The notes: generated by a model from the sequence alone, not told the origin. Counted from the stretch's first letter, positions 1 through 8,915 are shown. The stretch is DNA of 64,000 nt from Amycolatopsis tolypomycina (GCF_900105945.1 NZ_FNSO01000003.1:868001-932000); one strand, 5' to 3'. Numbers and translations are program-made.

Positions 1-35
1 CAACGGATGCCGCTCCCGACGACACGCGTTCCTGT

Positions 36-518
36 CTACTCGTTGTCGCCGTTGGCGAGCTTCATGTGGGAACAGTAAAACGGACTGCTTAGCTGCACAC
101 CCTCCGGCCAGCGCTGGGCCGCGCAAAATGCCCGTGCCGCCACTGACTGGTCCAGTGCGGTTGTCGACCACCGATAGCCTGGCCCGCGTGCTAACGCTGC
201 CGCGACCAGTGTTGTGCCGAACCCTCGGCGCCGGTAGGAGGCGTCGACCTGAACCGGACCGAGTACTCCTCTCCGGTCAATCCCGCATAGCCACAAGTCG
301 AGACCGCCGATCTGTTGACTGCGCAGTTGCAGCACGATCTGCCCTGCCCCGGCTCTCATCCTGGGCGGCCGGGCGACCAGCACGAGTTCGGCGTGCGTCG
401 GCGGTGCCTCGTGCGCGAACCGCAGATCGATTTCGAACCAGGTTGATCTGGACAAGCCAAGCGCCTGGCACAGGTTGCAACTCGAGGTCGGCACATAGAC
501 CGAGTGGTCATAGCCCAT
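36..518 (-). CDS. GNAT-like acetyltransferase domain protein, start codon at an IS insertion site
   Basis: The 160-residue product carries a GNAT-like motif A in its second half (YRRRGFGTTLVAAALARG), the acetyl-CoA pyrophosphate-binding loop pattern. The N-terminal part (SSCNLCQALGLSRSTWFE) is not one I recognise. The ATG at 518-516 is the first plausible start, because everything upstream in frame is IS21 terminal sequence. The start codon itself lies inside the 8-bp target duplication of the adjacent element, so the gene has lost its native leader and could be expressed only from the IS or by readthrough. The pre-insertion sequence (joining to 3595) stays open in this frame, so the original protein may have been longer. 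Substrate unknown. Confidence 0.55.
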   Translation of the reverse strand: MGYDHSVYVPTSSCNLCQALGLSRSTWFEIDLRFAHEAPPTHAELVLVARPPRMRAGAGQIVLQLRSQQIGGLDLWLCGIDRRGVLGPVQVDASYRRRGFGTTLVAAALARGPGYRWSTTALDQSVAARAFCAAQRWPEGVQLSSPFYCSHMKLANGDNE

Positions 519-523
519 GGTCC
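516..523. repeat. Left target-site duplication of the IS21 element (catggtcc)
   Basis: The octamer catggtcc precedes the left inverted repeat and recurs at 3587-3594. Two of its bases are shared with the IS terminus on the right, so the strict duplication is 6 to 8 bp, as is usual for IS21 elements. Confidence 0.8.
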
Positions 524-716
524 TGATTTCGGCAAGTTGATTTGGCCCCGGTTCGGCATTCTGATTTGGCCCCGGCGGCTGGGTTGCGGGATCGGTCGGC
601 ATCTTGATGTGGCCCCACCTGCCGCCGTTGGCGTCGGGGCGGCATTCTGATTTGGCCCCACCTCGTTCGGGTGTTTCTGCTGGTCGAGTCGAGTGCTGGC
701 TGGTCACGATGGCGTG

Positions 717-983
717 GTGAGCGAGCGTGAGCCCGGCCCAGTGGTGACGTTGGTGTGGGCGCTGGACGAGGTGTTCATCGGGTTCGCGGGCCGGCCGGTC
801 GCGGTGGTCCGCCGCGAGTTGGAGGCCGCCTGCGAGACGTGGGACTGCCGGCTGGATGAGGACACGTTGGACGTGTTCGCGGCCGAGATCGCCGCCGGCG
901 ACCGGGTCGAGATCGACGCGGGAACGATCCGTGTCCCGCCGACCGGGCCGGTCGAGGTGGACTGGCGCGACGCGCCGTTCTGA
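717..983 (+). CDS. Small passenger ORF inside the IS21 element
   Basis: An acidic 88-residue product starting at GTG 717 (VSEREPGPVVTLVWALDEVF). It lies between the left terminal repeats and istB and is convergent with istB, with 9 bp between the stop codons. I do not recognise a family, and no membrane segment or metal motif is visible. IS21 elements normally carry only istAB, so this is an accessory gene moved with the element. It could be a modulator of transposition or simply cargo. Confidence 0.5.
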   Translation: MSEREPGPVVTLVWALDEVFIGFAGRPVAVVRRELEAACETWDCRLDEDTLDVFAAEIAAGDRVEIDAGTIRVPPTGPVEVDWRDAPF

Positions 984-992
984 CCCGGGTAT

Positions 993-1796
993 TCAGCTGG
1001 CCCGGGTGCTGCTGCGGCGGCGTTTGGTGGTGCGCAGCCGGAACGACTCGGTGCCGGTCTCGATGATCGAGGCGTCGAACGTCAAGCGGTCGACGATCGC
1101 GGCGCAGAGCCGCGGGTCGGTGAAGGTGCGAGCCCACTCGCTGAACGCCGAGTTGCTGGCGATGGCGATGCTGGAGCGTTCCTCCCGCTCGGTGAACACC
1201 TGGAACAGCAGCTCCGCGCCGCGCCGATCGAGCTCGAGATACCCCAGTTCGTCGAGGCAAAGCAGGTCGACTCGGCCGTAGCGGGCGATGGTCTTGGACA
1301 GGTGCTTGTCGTCGGCGGCCTCGACGAGCTCGTTAACCAGCGCGGCGGCGGTGACATAACGGACCTTGAACCCGGCTTCCGCGGCGGCGGTGCCGAGCCC
1401 GATCAGCAGGTGGGACTTGCCGGTGCCGGAGTCGCCGATCAGGCAGACCGGTTGCCCGGCGCGGATCCAGGCGCCCTTGGCGAGGGTGTGCACGAGGGCG
1501 GGCGGGACGTTCGGGTTCGCGGCGAAGTCGAAGTCCTCGATGCGTTTGGTGCGCGGGAAACCGGCCTGCTTGACCAGGCGGGCCTTGCGGCGGACCTCGC
1601 GGTCCTCGCACTCGATGAACAGCAGCTCGGACAGGAAGCTCTTGTAGGTGGCCTGCTGGCGGGCCGCGGCGGCGGCCTGGTCGCCGAAGCGGTCGCGGAT
1701 CGTCGGCAGCCGCAGGATCCGGCAGGCCTGCTCGATCGCGGCGTCGGCGGCTTCCTCGGTGAGCTGGTCCCGGCCGCGGCTGGTGGTGCGGGTCAT
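993..1796 (-). CDS. istB: IstB-type AAA+ ATP-binding transposition helper
   Basis: IstB helper ATPase of IS21 elements, which directs the IstA transposase to target DNA. The 267-residue product has a Walker A motif (CLIGDSGTGKSHLL, about residues 118-131), a Walker B motif (VDLLCLDELGYLELD) and the downstream GAELLFQVFTEREERSSIAI segment characteristic of IstB. The length is normal for the family. Its ATG overlaps the istA stop by 4 bp, so translation is coupled. Confidence 0.93.
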   Translation of the reverse strand: MTRTTSRGRDQLTEEAADAAIEQACRILRLPTIRDRFGDQAAAAARQQATYKSFLSELLFIECEDREVRRKARLVKQAGFPRTKRIEDFDFAANPNVPPALVHTLAKGAWIRAGQPVCLIGDSGTGKSHLLIGLGTAAAEAGFKVRYVTAAALVNELVEAADDKHLSKTIARYGRVDLLCLDELGYLELDRRGAELLFQVFTEREERSSIAIASNSAFSEWARTFTDPRLCAAIVDRLTFDASIIETGTESFRLRTTKRRRSSTRAS

Positions 1797-3436
1797 GACG
1801 CGTTCCCCTTCTTCGGAGTATTGCTGAGTAACTGGTCGTAGGCGGCGACCGACGGGGCGGGGCGGGAGTCCGGTGGCAGGTCGGAGTCGCGGCGGCGTTC
1901 GGGCAGCGAGACGACTTTGCTGCGGCTGCGCTGCGGCCCCGGAGGCTCAACTTCGACATCGCCGGCGGTGCTTCCTGCTGCGGCGGCGTGTTTGCGGGCC
2001 TCGATCGCGACCACGTCCGGCGAGACCGACCCGGCCTCCAGCGTGACGCGGATCCCAGCGATCACATGCGCGTGGGCCATCCGCCGGTGCAGCAGCAGAA
2101 CCTCGATTAGCAGCCGGGTGCCGGCCTGGTCGCCGTGTTTGGCGCGGGCGGCGGCCCAGAACGCGTCGTGGGTGGCGGTGAACCAGCCCTTCTGCCGTGC
2201 GTGGACCAACGCAGTCGCCCCGCGCAGCGCACCCGGTTTGCCGGCCAGGACTTCGAGGTAGTGATCGAGCACCAGGTGCTGGCCGCCCTTGGTGGTCAGC
2301 CGCGGGTGCCGGGCGACCTCGGCGGATCCGTGCAATACCACCAGTTCCTCCGCGTCGAGCTTTGCCCGGACCGTCTGCCCGATCAGCCGCGCGGGAACTG
2401 AGTAGAGCGCTTGGCGGACGGTGATCCTGGCGTAGCGGTCGACGCGCGGTGTCGTGGTCAGCGCGATGTCGAACTCGTCGACCGGCAACGCCGCCAGCAG
2501 CGGTGCTTCGAGCGCGAAGTCCTGCCCGATCGTGGCCGTCCGCTGGTCGATGTGCCGGGCGTCCTCCGCATGGTCGGCTGCGGCGAGCCGGTCGTTGATG
2601 CCGGCCAGGCCGGAGATGTCGGCGATTTTCGGGACCGGGACGAACCAGCGTCGCCGGAACCGCCCGCCTTCGCCTTCGACACCACCCTTCTCGTGGGCGC
2701 CTTCTTTGCCTGGCATGCAATAGAAACTGGTGACACCGTAGGCGGACTTGAACAGCACCCACTTCTCGGTTTCCACTCGTGATCGTCCGAAGCAGACCCG
2801 CCGGACCGCCGAGGACAGGTTGTCGTAACGGATCTCCCCGGCCGGGACACCGCCAAGTTCGGTGAACGCTGCGACATGCCCGGCAAAGAACGCTTCCTGC
2901 CCTTGCGAGGAGTAGACGCGATGAATTGCCTTACCAGAAAAGGACATTCGCAGCGTGAAGAGGAAGCACTTGGTGTCGACACCGCCGACGTTGACCCAGA
3001 CCTCGGCGAAGTCGACCTCAGCGTCCTGGCCCGGAAGATGCGTCTGTGGAACAAATCCGTCCATCACTCCTGCCCGGTTTCTGGCTTCCAGCAGGATCTC
3101 CGGGCGGCGGCGGGCGACGTACTTCGACACGGTGCGGTAGGCGATCTCGGCGTCGTGCTCGTCGACCAGCCGCTCCCAGATCCGGTGCGCGGTATGCCGC
3201 TGCTTGCGCGGCGCGTCCAGATCCGCTCGCAGGATCTCGTCCATCGCCTCACGCAGCGGACCCGTCACCGGCGAGGACCGGGCTGGTGTCTTCCGCGGCG
3301 GCGGGACGGCCGAGCCGAGCGCCTGACGCACCGTCCGGCGATGCACCCCATGCCGGTCAGCCAGCGCCCGGACAGACAGGCCTTCCACCCGGGCATCTCG
3401 CCGGATCAGCGCGAACAACTCCACCCTGGACACCAT
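1793..3436 (-). CDS. istA: IstA-type DDE transposase of the IS21 family
   Basis: The 547-residue transposase has an N-terminal helix-turn-helix (VRALADRHGVHRRTVRQALG), a DDE integrase core (DAEVDFAEVWV for the first Asp, RYDNLSSAV for the second, and EKGGVEGEGGRFRRR with the catalytic Glu) and an Arg/Lys-rich tail. ATG 3436 is preferred over one four codons upstream because a GGGAG ribosome site precedes it. It is intact and coupled to istB, so the element looks competent to move. Confidence 0.93.
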   Translation of the reverse strand: MVSRVELFALIRRDARVEGLSVRALADRHGVHRRTVRQALGSAVPPPRKTPARSSPVTGPLREAMDEILRADLDAPRKQRHTAHRIWERLVDEHDAEIAYRTVSKYVARRRPEILLEARNRAGVMDGFVPQTHLPGQDAEVDFAEVWVNVGGVDTKCFLFTLRMSFSGKAIHRVYSSQGQEAFFAGHVAAFTELGGVPAGEIRYDNLSSAVRRVCFGRSRVETEKWVLFKSAYGVTSFYCMPGKEGAHEKGGVEGEGGRFRRRWFVPVPKIADISGLAGINDRLAAADHAEDARHIDQRTATIGQDFALEAPLLAALPVDEFDIALTTTPRVDRYARITVRQALYSVPARLIGQTVRAKLDAEELVVLHGSAEVARHPRLTTKGGQHLVLDHYLEVLAGKPGALRGATALVHARQKGWFTATHDAFWAAARAKHGDQAGTRLLIEVLLLHRRMAHAHVIAGIRVTLEAGSVSPDVVAIEARKHAAAAGSTAGDVEVEPPGPQRSRSKVVSLPERRRDSDLPPDSRPAPSVAAYDQLLSNTPKKGNAS

Positions 3437-3586
3437 CCCGGCTCCCACGCGGACGGCCCCTCCCCGGCACTGTCCACCCAGGACCCTCTCCTCGACCCAC
3501 CGACTCGCACACCACGAGCAGGAATTCGCCCGATCGGTGGGGCCCGCTAACGGTGCCGAACCGGGGCCAAATCACGATGCCACGGC

Positions 3587-3594
3587 CATGGTCC
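3587..3594. repeat. Right target-site duplication of the IS21 element (catggtcc)
   Basis: It repeats the octamer at 516-523. Removing the element and one copy rejoins the leader of the GNAT gene to sequence starting at 3595. Confidence 0.8.
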
Positions 3595-3702
3595 GCCCCG
3601 CCACGTCAAGATCATGTCCGTTCAGGCAGCGCTCTTGGCGCTCTGCGGGTCTGGCTGGCAGACCGCTGTCTGAAGCGGGAGTGCTGGACGCTGAGCCCGT
3701 GG

Positions 3703-3915
3703 TCAACGGTCACGCCCCAACTGGGTCCACAAGCAGAGGGTGCCGTGCAGCTGGTAGCGGTGGCTGTAGGTGCGGGTCATGCCGTAGTGAGTCAGGTACT
3801 CCCCGCGCAGGCACTGCGCCGGGATGCTGGTGCTCGGCCGGATCGGGAGCAGGTCGCCGTACTCACCGCGGACGCCGGAGCGTGGACCGCCGACGGCGGG
3901 CTGGTGGGCGGTCAC
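3703..3915 (-). CDS. Small 70-residue protein translationally coupled to dnaE2
   Basis: The GTG start at 3915 overlaps the dnaE2 stop as GTGA, and third codon positions are strongly G/C throughout, both signs of a real gene. The product contains Gly-Glu-Tyr repeats (VRGEYGDLLP, LRGEYLTHYG) and ends HGTLCLWTQLGRDR. I do not recognise the family. Being in the same transcript it should be induced with dnaE2 in the SOS response. An accessory role in translesion synthesis is only a guess. Confidence 0.5.
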   Translation of the reverse strand: MTAHQPAVGGPRSGVRGEYGDLLPIRPSTSIPAQCLRGEYLTHYGMTRTYSHRYQLHGTLCLWTQLGRDR

Positions 3916-6900
3916 CGGAAATCGCGCGAGGGCGCGGTCGCCATCGACAGGTCGAGCGCTTCGATCCGGTCGGCGACGAGGGTGACGACGCCTTCGGCGG
4001 CTTGGACCTGGCCGCGGATGAGCAGGGCGGCGCTGGCGCGGGCGATGCGGCGGTGGCGCTGCCAGAGCCCGGGCGAGACGAGGACGTTGGCCATGCCGGT
4101 CTCGTCTTCGAGGTTGAGGAAGGTGATGCCGCCGGCGGTCGCGGGCCGTTGCCGGTGGGTGACCGCGCCCCCGACCCACACGCGGGTGCCGTCCTCGACT
4201 TTGGCGAGGGCGGCGGTGGTAATCGCGCCGCGCTGGTCGAGCAGTTGCCGCAGGTACTGCACGGGGTGCGAGTCGGGAGAGATGCTGGTGGCCCACAGGT
4301 CGGCGGCGGTGACCTCGAATCTGGTCATTCCGGGCAGGGCGGGGGCGTCCAGGCCGGGCACGAGCCCGGGCAGGTGCCCGGGCCGGGTGGCCGCGGCGGC
4401 GCCGGCGGCCCAGACGTCCTGGCGGCGGTCGCCGCCGAAGCTGGTGAACGCCCCGGCGGTGGCGAGGGCTTCGGCCGCGGACCGCTTCAGCTGGACCCGG
4501 CCGGTGAGGTCACCGATGCCGGTGTAAGGACCGTTGATGTCCCGTTCGGCGACAATCTGCTCGGCGACGGCCTCGCCGAGATACCGGACCCCAGCCAGCC
4601 CAAGCCGCAGGGCGACGCCACCGGTGCTGTCGGGATCGGGTTCGAGGGTGGCGTGGGCGAGGCTGGCGTTGATGTCGGGTTCCCGGATGTGGACGCCGTG
4701 CCGGCGGGCGTCGGCGACCAGCGACTGCGGGCTGTAGAAACCCATCGGCTGGGCGCGCAGCAGCCCGGCGCAGAACGCGGCCGGGTGGTACCGCTTGAAC
4801 CAGGCGGAGGCGTAGACGAGCAGGGCGAAGGACATGCTGTGGGCTTCGGGGAAGCCGTAGCCGGAGAAGGCGTGGATCTGCTCGAAGATCCGCGTCGCCA
4901 GTTCGCGGTCGAGGCCGTTGGCCTCGCAGCCGGCGAAGAACCGCGCCATCAGCGCTTTCATCTTCGCGCTGGAGCGTTTGGCGCCCATGGCGCGGCGCAG
5001 CTGGTCGGCTTCGGCGCCGGTGAAGGAAGCGACGTCGACGGCCATCTGCATCACCTGCTCCTGGAACAGCGGCACGCCGAGCGTGCGGTCCAGGGAGCCC
5101 GCCAGCAGGGGATGGGCGTGCTGCCATTCCTCTTCGCCGCGGCGGCGCCGGATGTAGGGGTGCACCGAGCCGCCCTGGATCGGGCCGGGCCGGATGAGGG
5201 CGACTTCGACGACCAGGTCGTAGAACTTCCGGGGCCGCAGCCGCGGCAAGGTCGCCAGCTGCGCGCGGGATTCCACTTGGAACACGCCGACGGCGTCGGC
5301 TTGGCAGAGCATGTCGTAGACCTTGGGGTCGGCGAGGTCGAGTTTCGCGATGTCCACGGTGGTGTCGTGGTGTTCGGCGACGAGGTCGATCGTGTAGTGC
5401 AGCGCGGAGAGCATGCCGAGGCCGAGCAGGTCGAACTTCACCAGCCCGACGGTCGCGCAGTCGTCCTTGTCCCACTGCAACACGCTGCGATCGGCCATGG
5501 TCGCCCACTCGACCGGGACGATCTCCGACACCGGCTGCTTGGAGATGACCATGCCGCCGGAGTGGATGCCCAGGTGGCGCGGGAAGTCCTCGATCCGGCC
5601 GGCCAGGTCGAGGACGTCGCCGGGGATATCGCCCGCCGCCTGCTGTTTCGTCGCGGCGACGCCGCCCCAGCGGTCCACGAGCTTGCCGTAGGCGTCCTGC
5701 TGCCCCGGCGAATGACCGAGCGCCTTCGCCGCATCCCGCACCGCCGACGGCGCGCGGTAGGTGATGACGTTGGCGACCTGCGCGGCGTGAAACCGGCCGT
5801 GCTTCTCGTAGACGTACTGAATGGCCTCTTCGCGGCGGTCGGACTCGATGTCGATGTCGATGTCCGGCGGCCCGTCCCGCTCCGGCGCCAAGAAGCGCTC
5901 GAACAGCAGGTTCCACTTCACTGGGTCGGCGTGGCAGATGCCGAGCGCGTAGCAGACGGCCGAGTTCGCTGCGGAGCCGCGGCCCTGGCAGAGGATGTGG
6001 TTCTCCTTGCAGAACCGGACGATGTCCCACACGACGAGGAAGTAGCCGGGGAAGTCGAGCTTCTCGATCACGTCCAGCTCGTGTTCCAGCTGCGCATACG
6101 CCCGCGGCGACTCCTCACGGGAGCCGTAGCGGGTGGCCGCGCCGGCCCAGGTCAGCTTCCGCAGGAACGACATCTCGTCGTGCCCAGGGTCGACCGGGAA
6201 CGGCGGCAGGTCCGGCGCGACCAGCTGCAGGTCGAACGCCACCTCGACCCCGAGCACCGCCGCGCGCCCGACCGCACCCGGATAGCGGCGCTCGAACCGC
6301 CGCCGCTGCTCCATCCCCGAGCGCAGGAACGCCTGCCCCGATGGCGGCCGCCACCCCTCCAGCTCCTCGGTCGACCGGCGGGCCCGGACCGCGGCCAGTG
6401 CGTCGGCGACCGCCGCGTCACCGGGGGTGGCGTAGTGGACGTTGTTCGACACCACCGTCGGCAACCGCATCTCGCGGGCCAACTCGTCGAGATCGTCGTT
6501 GACGGCGTCGTCGAGGGGGTGCCGGTGATTGATCAGCTCGACGGCGACGTGGCGGTGGCCGAACCAGTCGACCAGCCGCGTCAGCTCGGCACGCGCCGCA
6601 GCCGGGCCGTGCTCGGCGAGTGCGCGGCGGACCGGGCCCTTGCGGCAGCCGGTCAGCACGACGACGTGCCCGGCGAGTTCGTCGACCAGCTCCTCGAGGT
6701 TGTAGATGGGGCGGCCTTTCTCCCCACCGGCGATCTGGGCGTGGGAGATGACCCGGCAGAGCCGGTGGTAGCCCTCCTGCTGCCGGGCCAGGACCAGCAG
6801 GTGCGACCCAGCCGGATCGGGCTCGCCGGCCTGCGGTGAAGGCAGGTCGAGCGACAGCTCGGCCCCGAACCCGACCCGCACGCCCAGCTCGCGGGCAGCG

Positions 6901-7238
6901 TCGTTGAACCGGACCGCGCCGTACATGCCGTCGTGATCGGTCAGCACGAGCGCGTCGAGCTCCAGCCGGGCGGCCTCTTCGACGAGGGTTTCGGGGTGGG
7001 AGGCGCCGTCGAGGAAGCTGAAGTTGGAGTGGACGTGCAGCTCCGCGTACGGGGCGCGGATCCGGTCGCCGCCGTCGTCGCGGCCGCGGCGGTCGCGCAG
7101 GTCGTCCGGTGCGCCGGCGTAGCCCTCGCGCTTGCGTGACCAGGCGGGCGAGTCGCTGCCGTCGCCGAGCACCGGCGCGCGGCCGGAGGCGATCCGCTCG
7201 ACCTCGGACCACGGCACGCTCGGGTTGTTGAATGCCAC
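3912..7238 (-). CDS. dnaE2: Error-prone DNA polymerase DnaE2
   Basis: C-family polymerase alpha subunit of the DnaE2 type, responsible for damage-induced mutagenesis in actinobacteria with ImuA' and ImuB. The 1108-residue product has the N-terminal PHP domain (YAELHVHSNFSFLDGASHPE, then VLTDHDGMYG), the palm motif GRGSAANSAVCYALGICHAD followed by the catalytic PDIDIDIESDRREE block, a helix-hairpin-helix and tau-binding region, and a C-terminal OB fold. The start is GTG 7238, which has a GGGAG site six bases upstream; longer forms read through untranslated leader. A consensus-like SOS operator lies 52 bases upstream. imuA' and imuB are not adjacent. Confidence 0.95.
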   Translation of the reverse strand: MAFNNPSVPWSEVERIASGRAPVLGDGSDSPAWSRKREGYAGAPDDLRDRRGRDDGGDRIRAPYAELHVHSNFSFLDGASHPETLVEEAARLELDALVLTDHDGMYGAVRFNDAARELGVRVGFGAELSLDLPSPQAGEPDPAGSHLLVLARQQEGYHRLCRVISHAQIAGGEKGRPIYNLEELVDELAGHVVVLTGCRKGPVRRALAEHGPAAARAELTRLVDWFGHRHVAVELINHRHPLDDAVNDDLDELAREMRLPTVVSNNVHYATPGDAAVADALAAVRARRSTEELEGWRPPSGQAFLRSGMEQRRRFERRYPGAVGRAAVLGVEVAFDLQLVAPDLPPFPVDPGHDEMSFLRKLTWAGAATRYGSREESPRAYAQLEHELDVIEKLDFPGYFLVVWDIVRFCKENHILCQGRGSAANSAVCYALGICHADPVKWNLLFERFLAPERDGPPDIDIDIESDRREEAIQYVYEKHGRFHAAQVANVITYRAPSAVRDAAKALGHSPGQQDAYGKLVDRWGGVAATKQQAAGDIPGDVLDLAGRIEDFPRHLGIHSGGMVISKQPVSEIVPVEWATMADRSVLQWDKDDCATVGLVKFDLLGLGMLSALHYTIDLVAEHHDTTVDIAKLDLADPKVYDMLCQADAVGVFQVESRAQLATLPRLRPRKFYDLVVEVALIRPGPIQGGSVHPYIRRRRGEEEWQHAHPLLAGSLDRTLGVPLFQEQVMQMAVDVASFTGAEADQLRRAMGAKRSSAKMKALMARFFAGCEANGLDRELATRIFEQIHAFSGYGFPEAHSMSFALLVYASAWFKRYHPAAFCAGLLRAQPMGFYSPQSLVADARRHGVHIREPDINASLAHATLEPDPDSTGGVALRLGLAGVRYLGEAVAEQIVAERDINGPYTGIGDLTGRVQLKRSAAEALATAGAFTSFGGDRRQDVWAAGAAAATRPGHLPGLVPGLDAPALPGMTRFEVTAADLWATSISPDSHPVQYLRQLLDQRGAITTAALAKVEDGTRVWVGGAVTHRQRPATAGGITFLNLEDETGMANVLVSPGLWQRHRRIARASAALLIRGQVQAAEGVVTLVADRIEALDLSMATAPSRDFR

Positions 7239-7289
7239 GACAAGCTCCCACACCACGCCAGGATCGCTGTGGGAAGTCAGCGACGTGCA

Positions 7290-7305
7290 TCGAACACAGG
7301 TACGA
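7290..7305 (-). promoter_or_regulatory. LexA/SOS box upstream of dnaE2
   Basis: The sequence tcgaacacaggtacga fits the actinobacterial SOS box TCGAAC-N4-GTTCGA with one mismatch. It lies 52 bp upstream of the dnaE2 GTG, where a LexA operator should be, and predicts repression of dnaE2 (and the coupled 70-residue ORF) until DNA damage. Confidence 0.85.
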
Positions 7306-7476
7306 CTACGTGGGCCGATCCTGCGCGATGGATTCCGCAGTGTCAATCCGAGGTGACCCCGGTAACCGCAGGTGAACGCCACGACACGGTGATCAGTGGT
7401 GCGTGATAGAACGTGGTGCGAGTGGTTGACTGCACGGCGGCGCCGTTAGGCCGAAAGAATGATCTGGGGAGGATGC

Positions 7477-7674
7477 GTGGCCGAGGAACCAGACCTGACC
7501 GGGGCGACGGTGTACGAGGTCGCCGACAGGCCCTCGCTCGGCGGCGGGCGATGGTATGTCCTGCCCGACGACAGCACGTTCTTCCGCCCGACCGGCGGCG
7601 AACTGCGTCAGTCGTTGATCACCGCACACACGCTGCGCGACCGGTCGACCTGGACCGAGGTCTCGGAAGGCTGA
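7477..7674 (+). CDS. Small conserved-looking hypothetical protein (65 aa)
   Basis: Start GTG 7477 is chosen because a GGGGAGG ribosome site sits five bases upstream; an ATG at 7459 would place that site inside the gene. The soluble product contains TVYEVADRPSLGGGRWYVLP and ends TLRDRSTWTEVSEG. I do not recognise a family. It lies divergent to dnaE2 and convergent with the membrane protein gene at 7689. Confidence 0.55.
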   Translation: MAEEPDLTGATVYEVADRPSLGGGRWYVLPDDSTFFRPTGGELRQSLITAHTLRDRSTWTEVSEG

Positions 7675-7688
7675 CACGCTCGCGCTGT

Positions 7689-8060
7689 TCAGCCCGGCGT
7701 CTCGCCTCGGAAGAACTGGCGGCTCGGAACAACGAGACCAACCAGCGGAAGCACGATGAACACGACCTGGTGGACGTGGTCCTTCCCAGGCGGCAGACCG
7801 CCCAGCAGGTGTGCGAGCCAAAACGCCGGATAGAACCAGAGCGCAAACCACGCCCACCGCTCGCGGCGCCGGAAGGGCACTACGGCCAACAGGGCGCCGA
7901 ACAGGCCGAGCCCGACCGAGGCAAGTCCGTCCGCGCGATACAGCAACGCATCGCCGGCCGGTGGCGCGATCGCGACCACCAGGCCGAAGCCTGCGATCCC
8001 GAGGCTGACCGCTGCCAGGCTGATCCAGCCGACCCGCAACTCAAGCCGTTCTCGCCGCAT
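7689..8060 (-). CDS. Small integral membrane protein (four predicted helices)
   Basis: The 123-residue product has four hydrophobic stretches, at about residues 11-32 (WISLAAVSLGIAGFGLVVAI), 45-63, 70-87 (WAWFALWFYPAFWLAHLLGG) and 96-113, separated by short charged loops (RRRERW). The basic N-terminus predicts a cytoplasmic start. The layout recalls four-helix small membrane families, but I see no defining motif. Transcribed away from the secreted nuclease-like gene at 8364. Confidence 0.6.
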   Translation of the reverse strand: MRRERLELRVGWISLAAVSLGIAGFGLVVAIAPPAGDALLYRADGLASVGLGLFGALLAVVPFRRRERWAWFALWFYPAFWLAHLLGGLPPGKDHVHQVVFIVLPLVGLVVPSRQFFRGETPG

Positions 8061-8363
8061 CCGCCGAACCTACCGCCGCCCAGCCGAGAACCAGCTTCGC
8101 CAGAGTGCTGCGCTTCGACACCGCTGTCTTGGTCTTCTGATGGACGGGACCGCCGGCGGGCGAGGTTGTGACGGCTGACCCTCCGAAGGTCGGGATGTTC
8201 CGGACGATCCAACAGGAATCCGTCTCGGTGAACAGTTTCGCAGTGGTGTGGTCATCTGGTGGCTTCTTCACTGTCATCGTGGCGTCGCCGACGCTGCGCA
8301 TGGTGATGGCCACCAAGAAAGCCGAGCCCTGGGGGCTCGCTGTCGTTCTGCGAAAGGACTCGG

Positions 8364-8915
8364 ATGAGCCGGATCGTTCTTCGTGCCTGCGTGACCGCGG
8401 CCGCTGTCACCGTCACGGTCGGCCTGATCGATATCCCCGCCTCCGCCGCCGGCGCCGTGGTCACCGGCCCGCTGTCGATGGCCGCGTCGTGCTCGCAGTC
8501 CTACCTGCCCCTGCCGGACCCGGCCTGCACGCCGGGGGCGAAGAACCCGGACGTGACCCAGTCGACGATCGGCTCGACGATCTGTGTCTCCGGCTGGACG
8601 GCCACGATCCGCCCGTCGACCACCTACACCAACGGGTTGAAGAAGCAGGGCATCATCGACTACGGCTACAGCGACACGAGCATGTCGGACTATGAAGAGG
8701 ACCACCTCCTCCCGCTAGAGCTCGGCGGCGCCCCGAAGGACCCGCGCAACCTCTGGCCGGAGCCGCACTCGGGCAGTCCGAACTCTTACAGCAAGGACTC
8801 GGTGGAGAACGCGGTCAAGAAGGCCGTCTGCGCCCACCAAGTCACCCTGTCCGCGGCCCAGACCGCGATGCTGAACAACTGGACCACCGCGAAGTCCGTG
8901 CTCGGCATCGGCTGA
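8364..8915 (+). CDS. Secreted HNH-like nuclease family protein
   Basis: The 183-residue product begins with a Sec signal peptide (basic start, hydrophobic stretch, AxA-type site near residue 28, PASAAG). The mature part has the HNH-like signature EDHLLPLELGGAPKDPRNLWPEP: an Asp-His pair, a LELGG turn and an Asn-Leu-Trp, as in small secreted actinobacterial HNH proteins. Paired cysteines (CSQS, CTPG, ICVSG, VCAH) suggest disulphides. AAAGGA precedes the ATG. It may serve extracellular DNA degradation. No immunity gene is adjacent, in keeping with export through Sec. The family call is moderate because only one HNH block is clear. Confidence 0.65.
   Translation: MSRIVLRACVTAAAVTVTVGLIDIPASAAGAVVTGPLSMAASCSQSYLPLPDPACTPGAKNPDVTQSTIGSTICVSGWTATIRPSTTYTNGLKKQGIIDYGYSDTSMSDYEEDHLLPLELGGAPKDPRNLWPEPHSGSPNSYSKDSVENAVKKAVCAHQVTLSAAQTAMLNNWTTAKSVLGIG

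Larger units (their letters stand above)
524..3588. mobile_element. Complete IS21-family insertion sequence (istAB) with a passenger ORF
   Basis: The element is 3065 bp, begins TG and ends CA. The outer ends are inverted repeats: 20 bp are identical (gatttggccccggttcggca, 539-558 against 3554-3573), and the outer 15 bp on each side match partially (tg...ggca...gt). The left end has further copies of the gatttggcccc unit near 555, 598 and 641, the multiple transposase-binding sites typical of IS21. Inside are istA and istB, coupled by a 4-bp overlap, plus an opposed small ORF. Matching catggtcc flanks show a single intact transposition event. Confidence 0.9.

Noticed and set aside
3537..6839. 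A 1100-residue plus-strand reading frame
   Set aside because: It is the antisense shadow of dnaE2 and has no domain pattern, only Gly/Val/Arg-rich composition typical of high-GC antisense frames.
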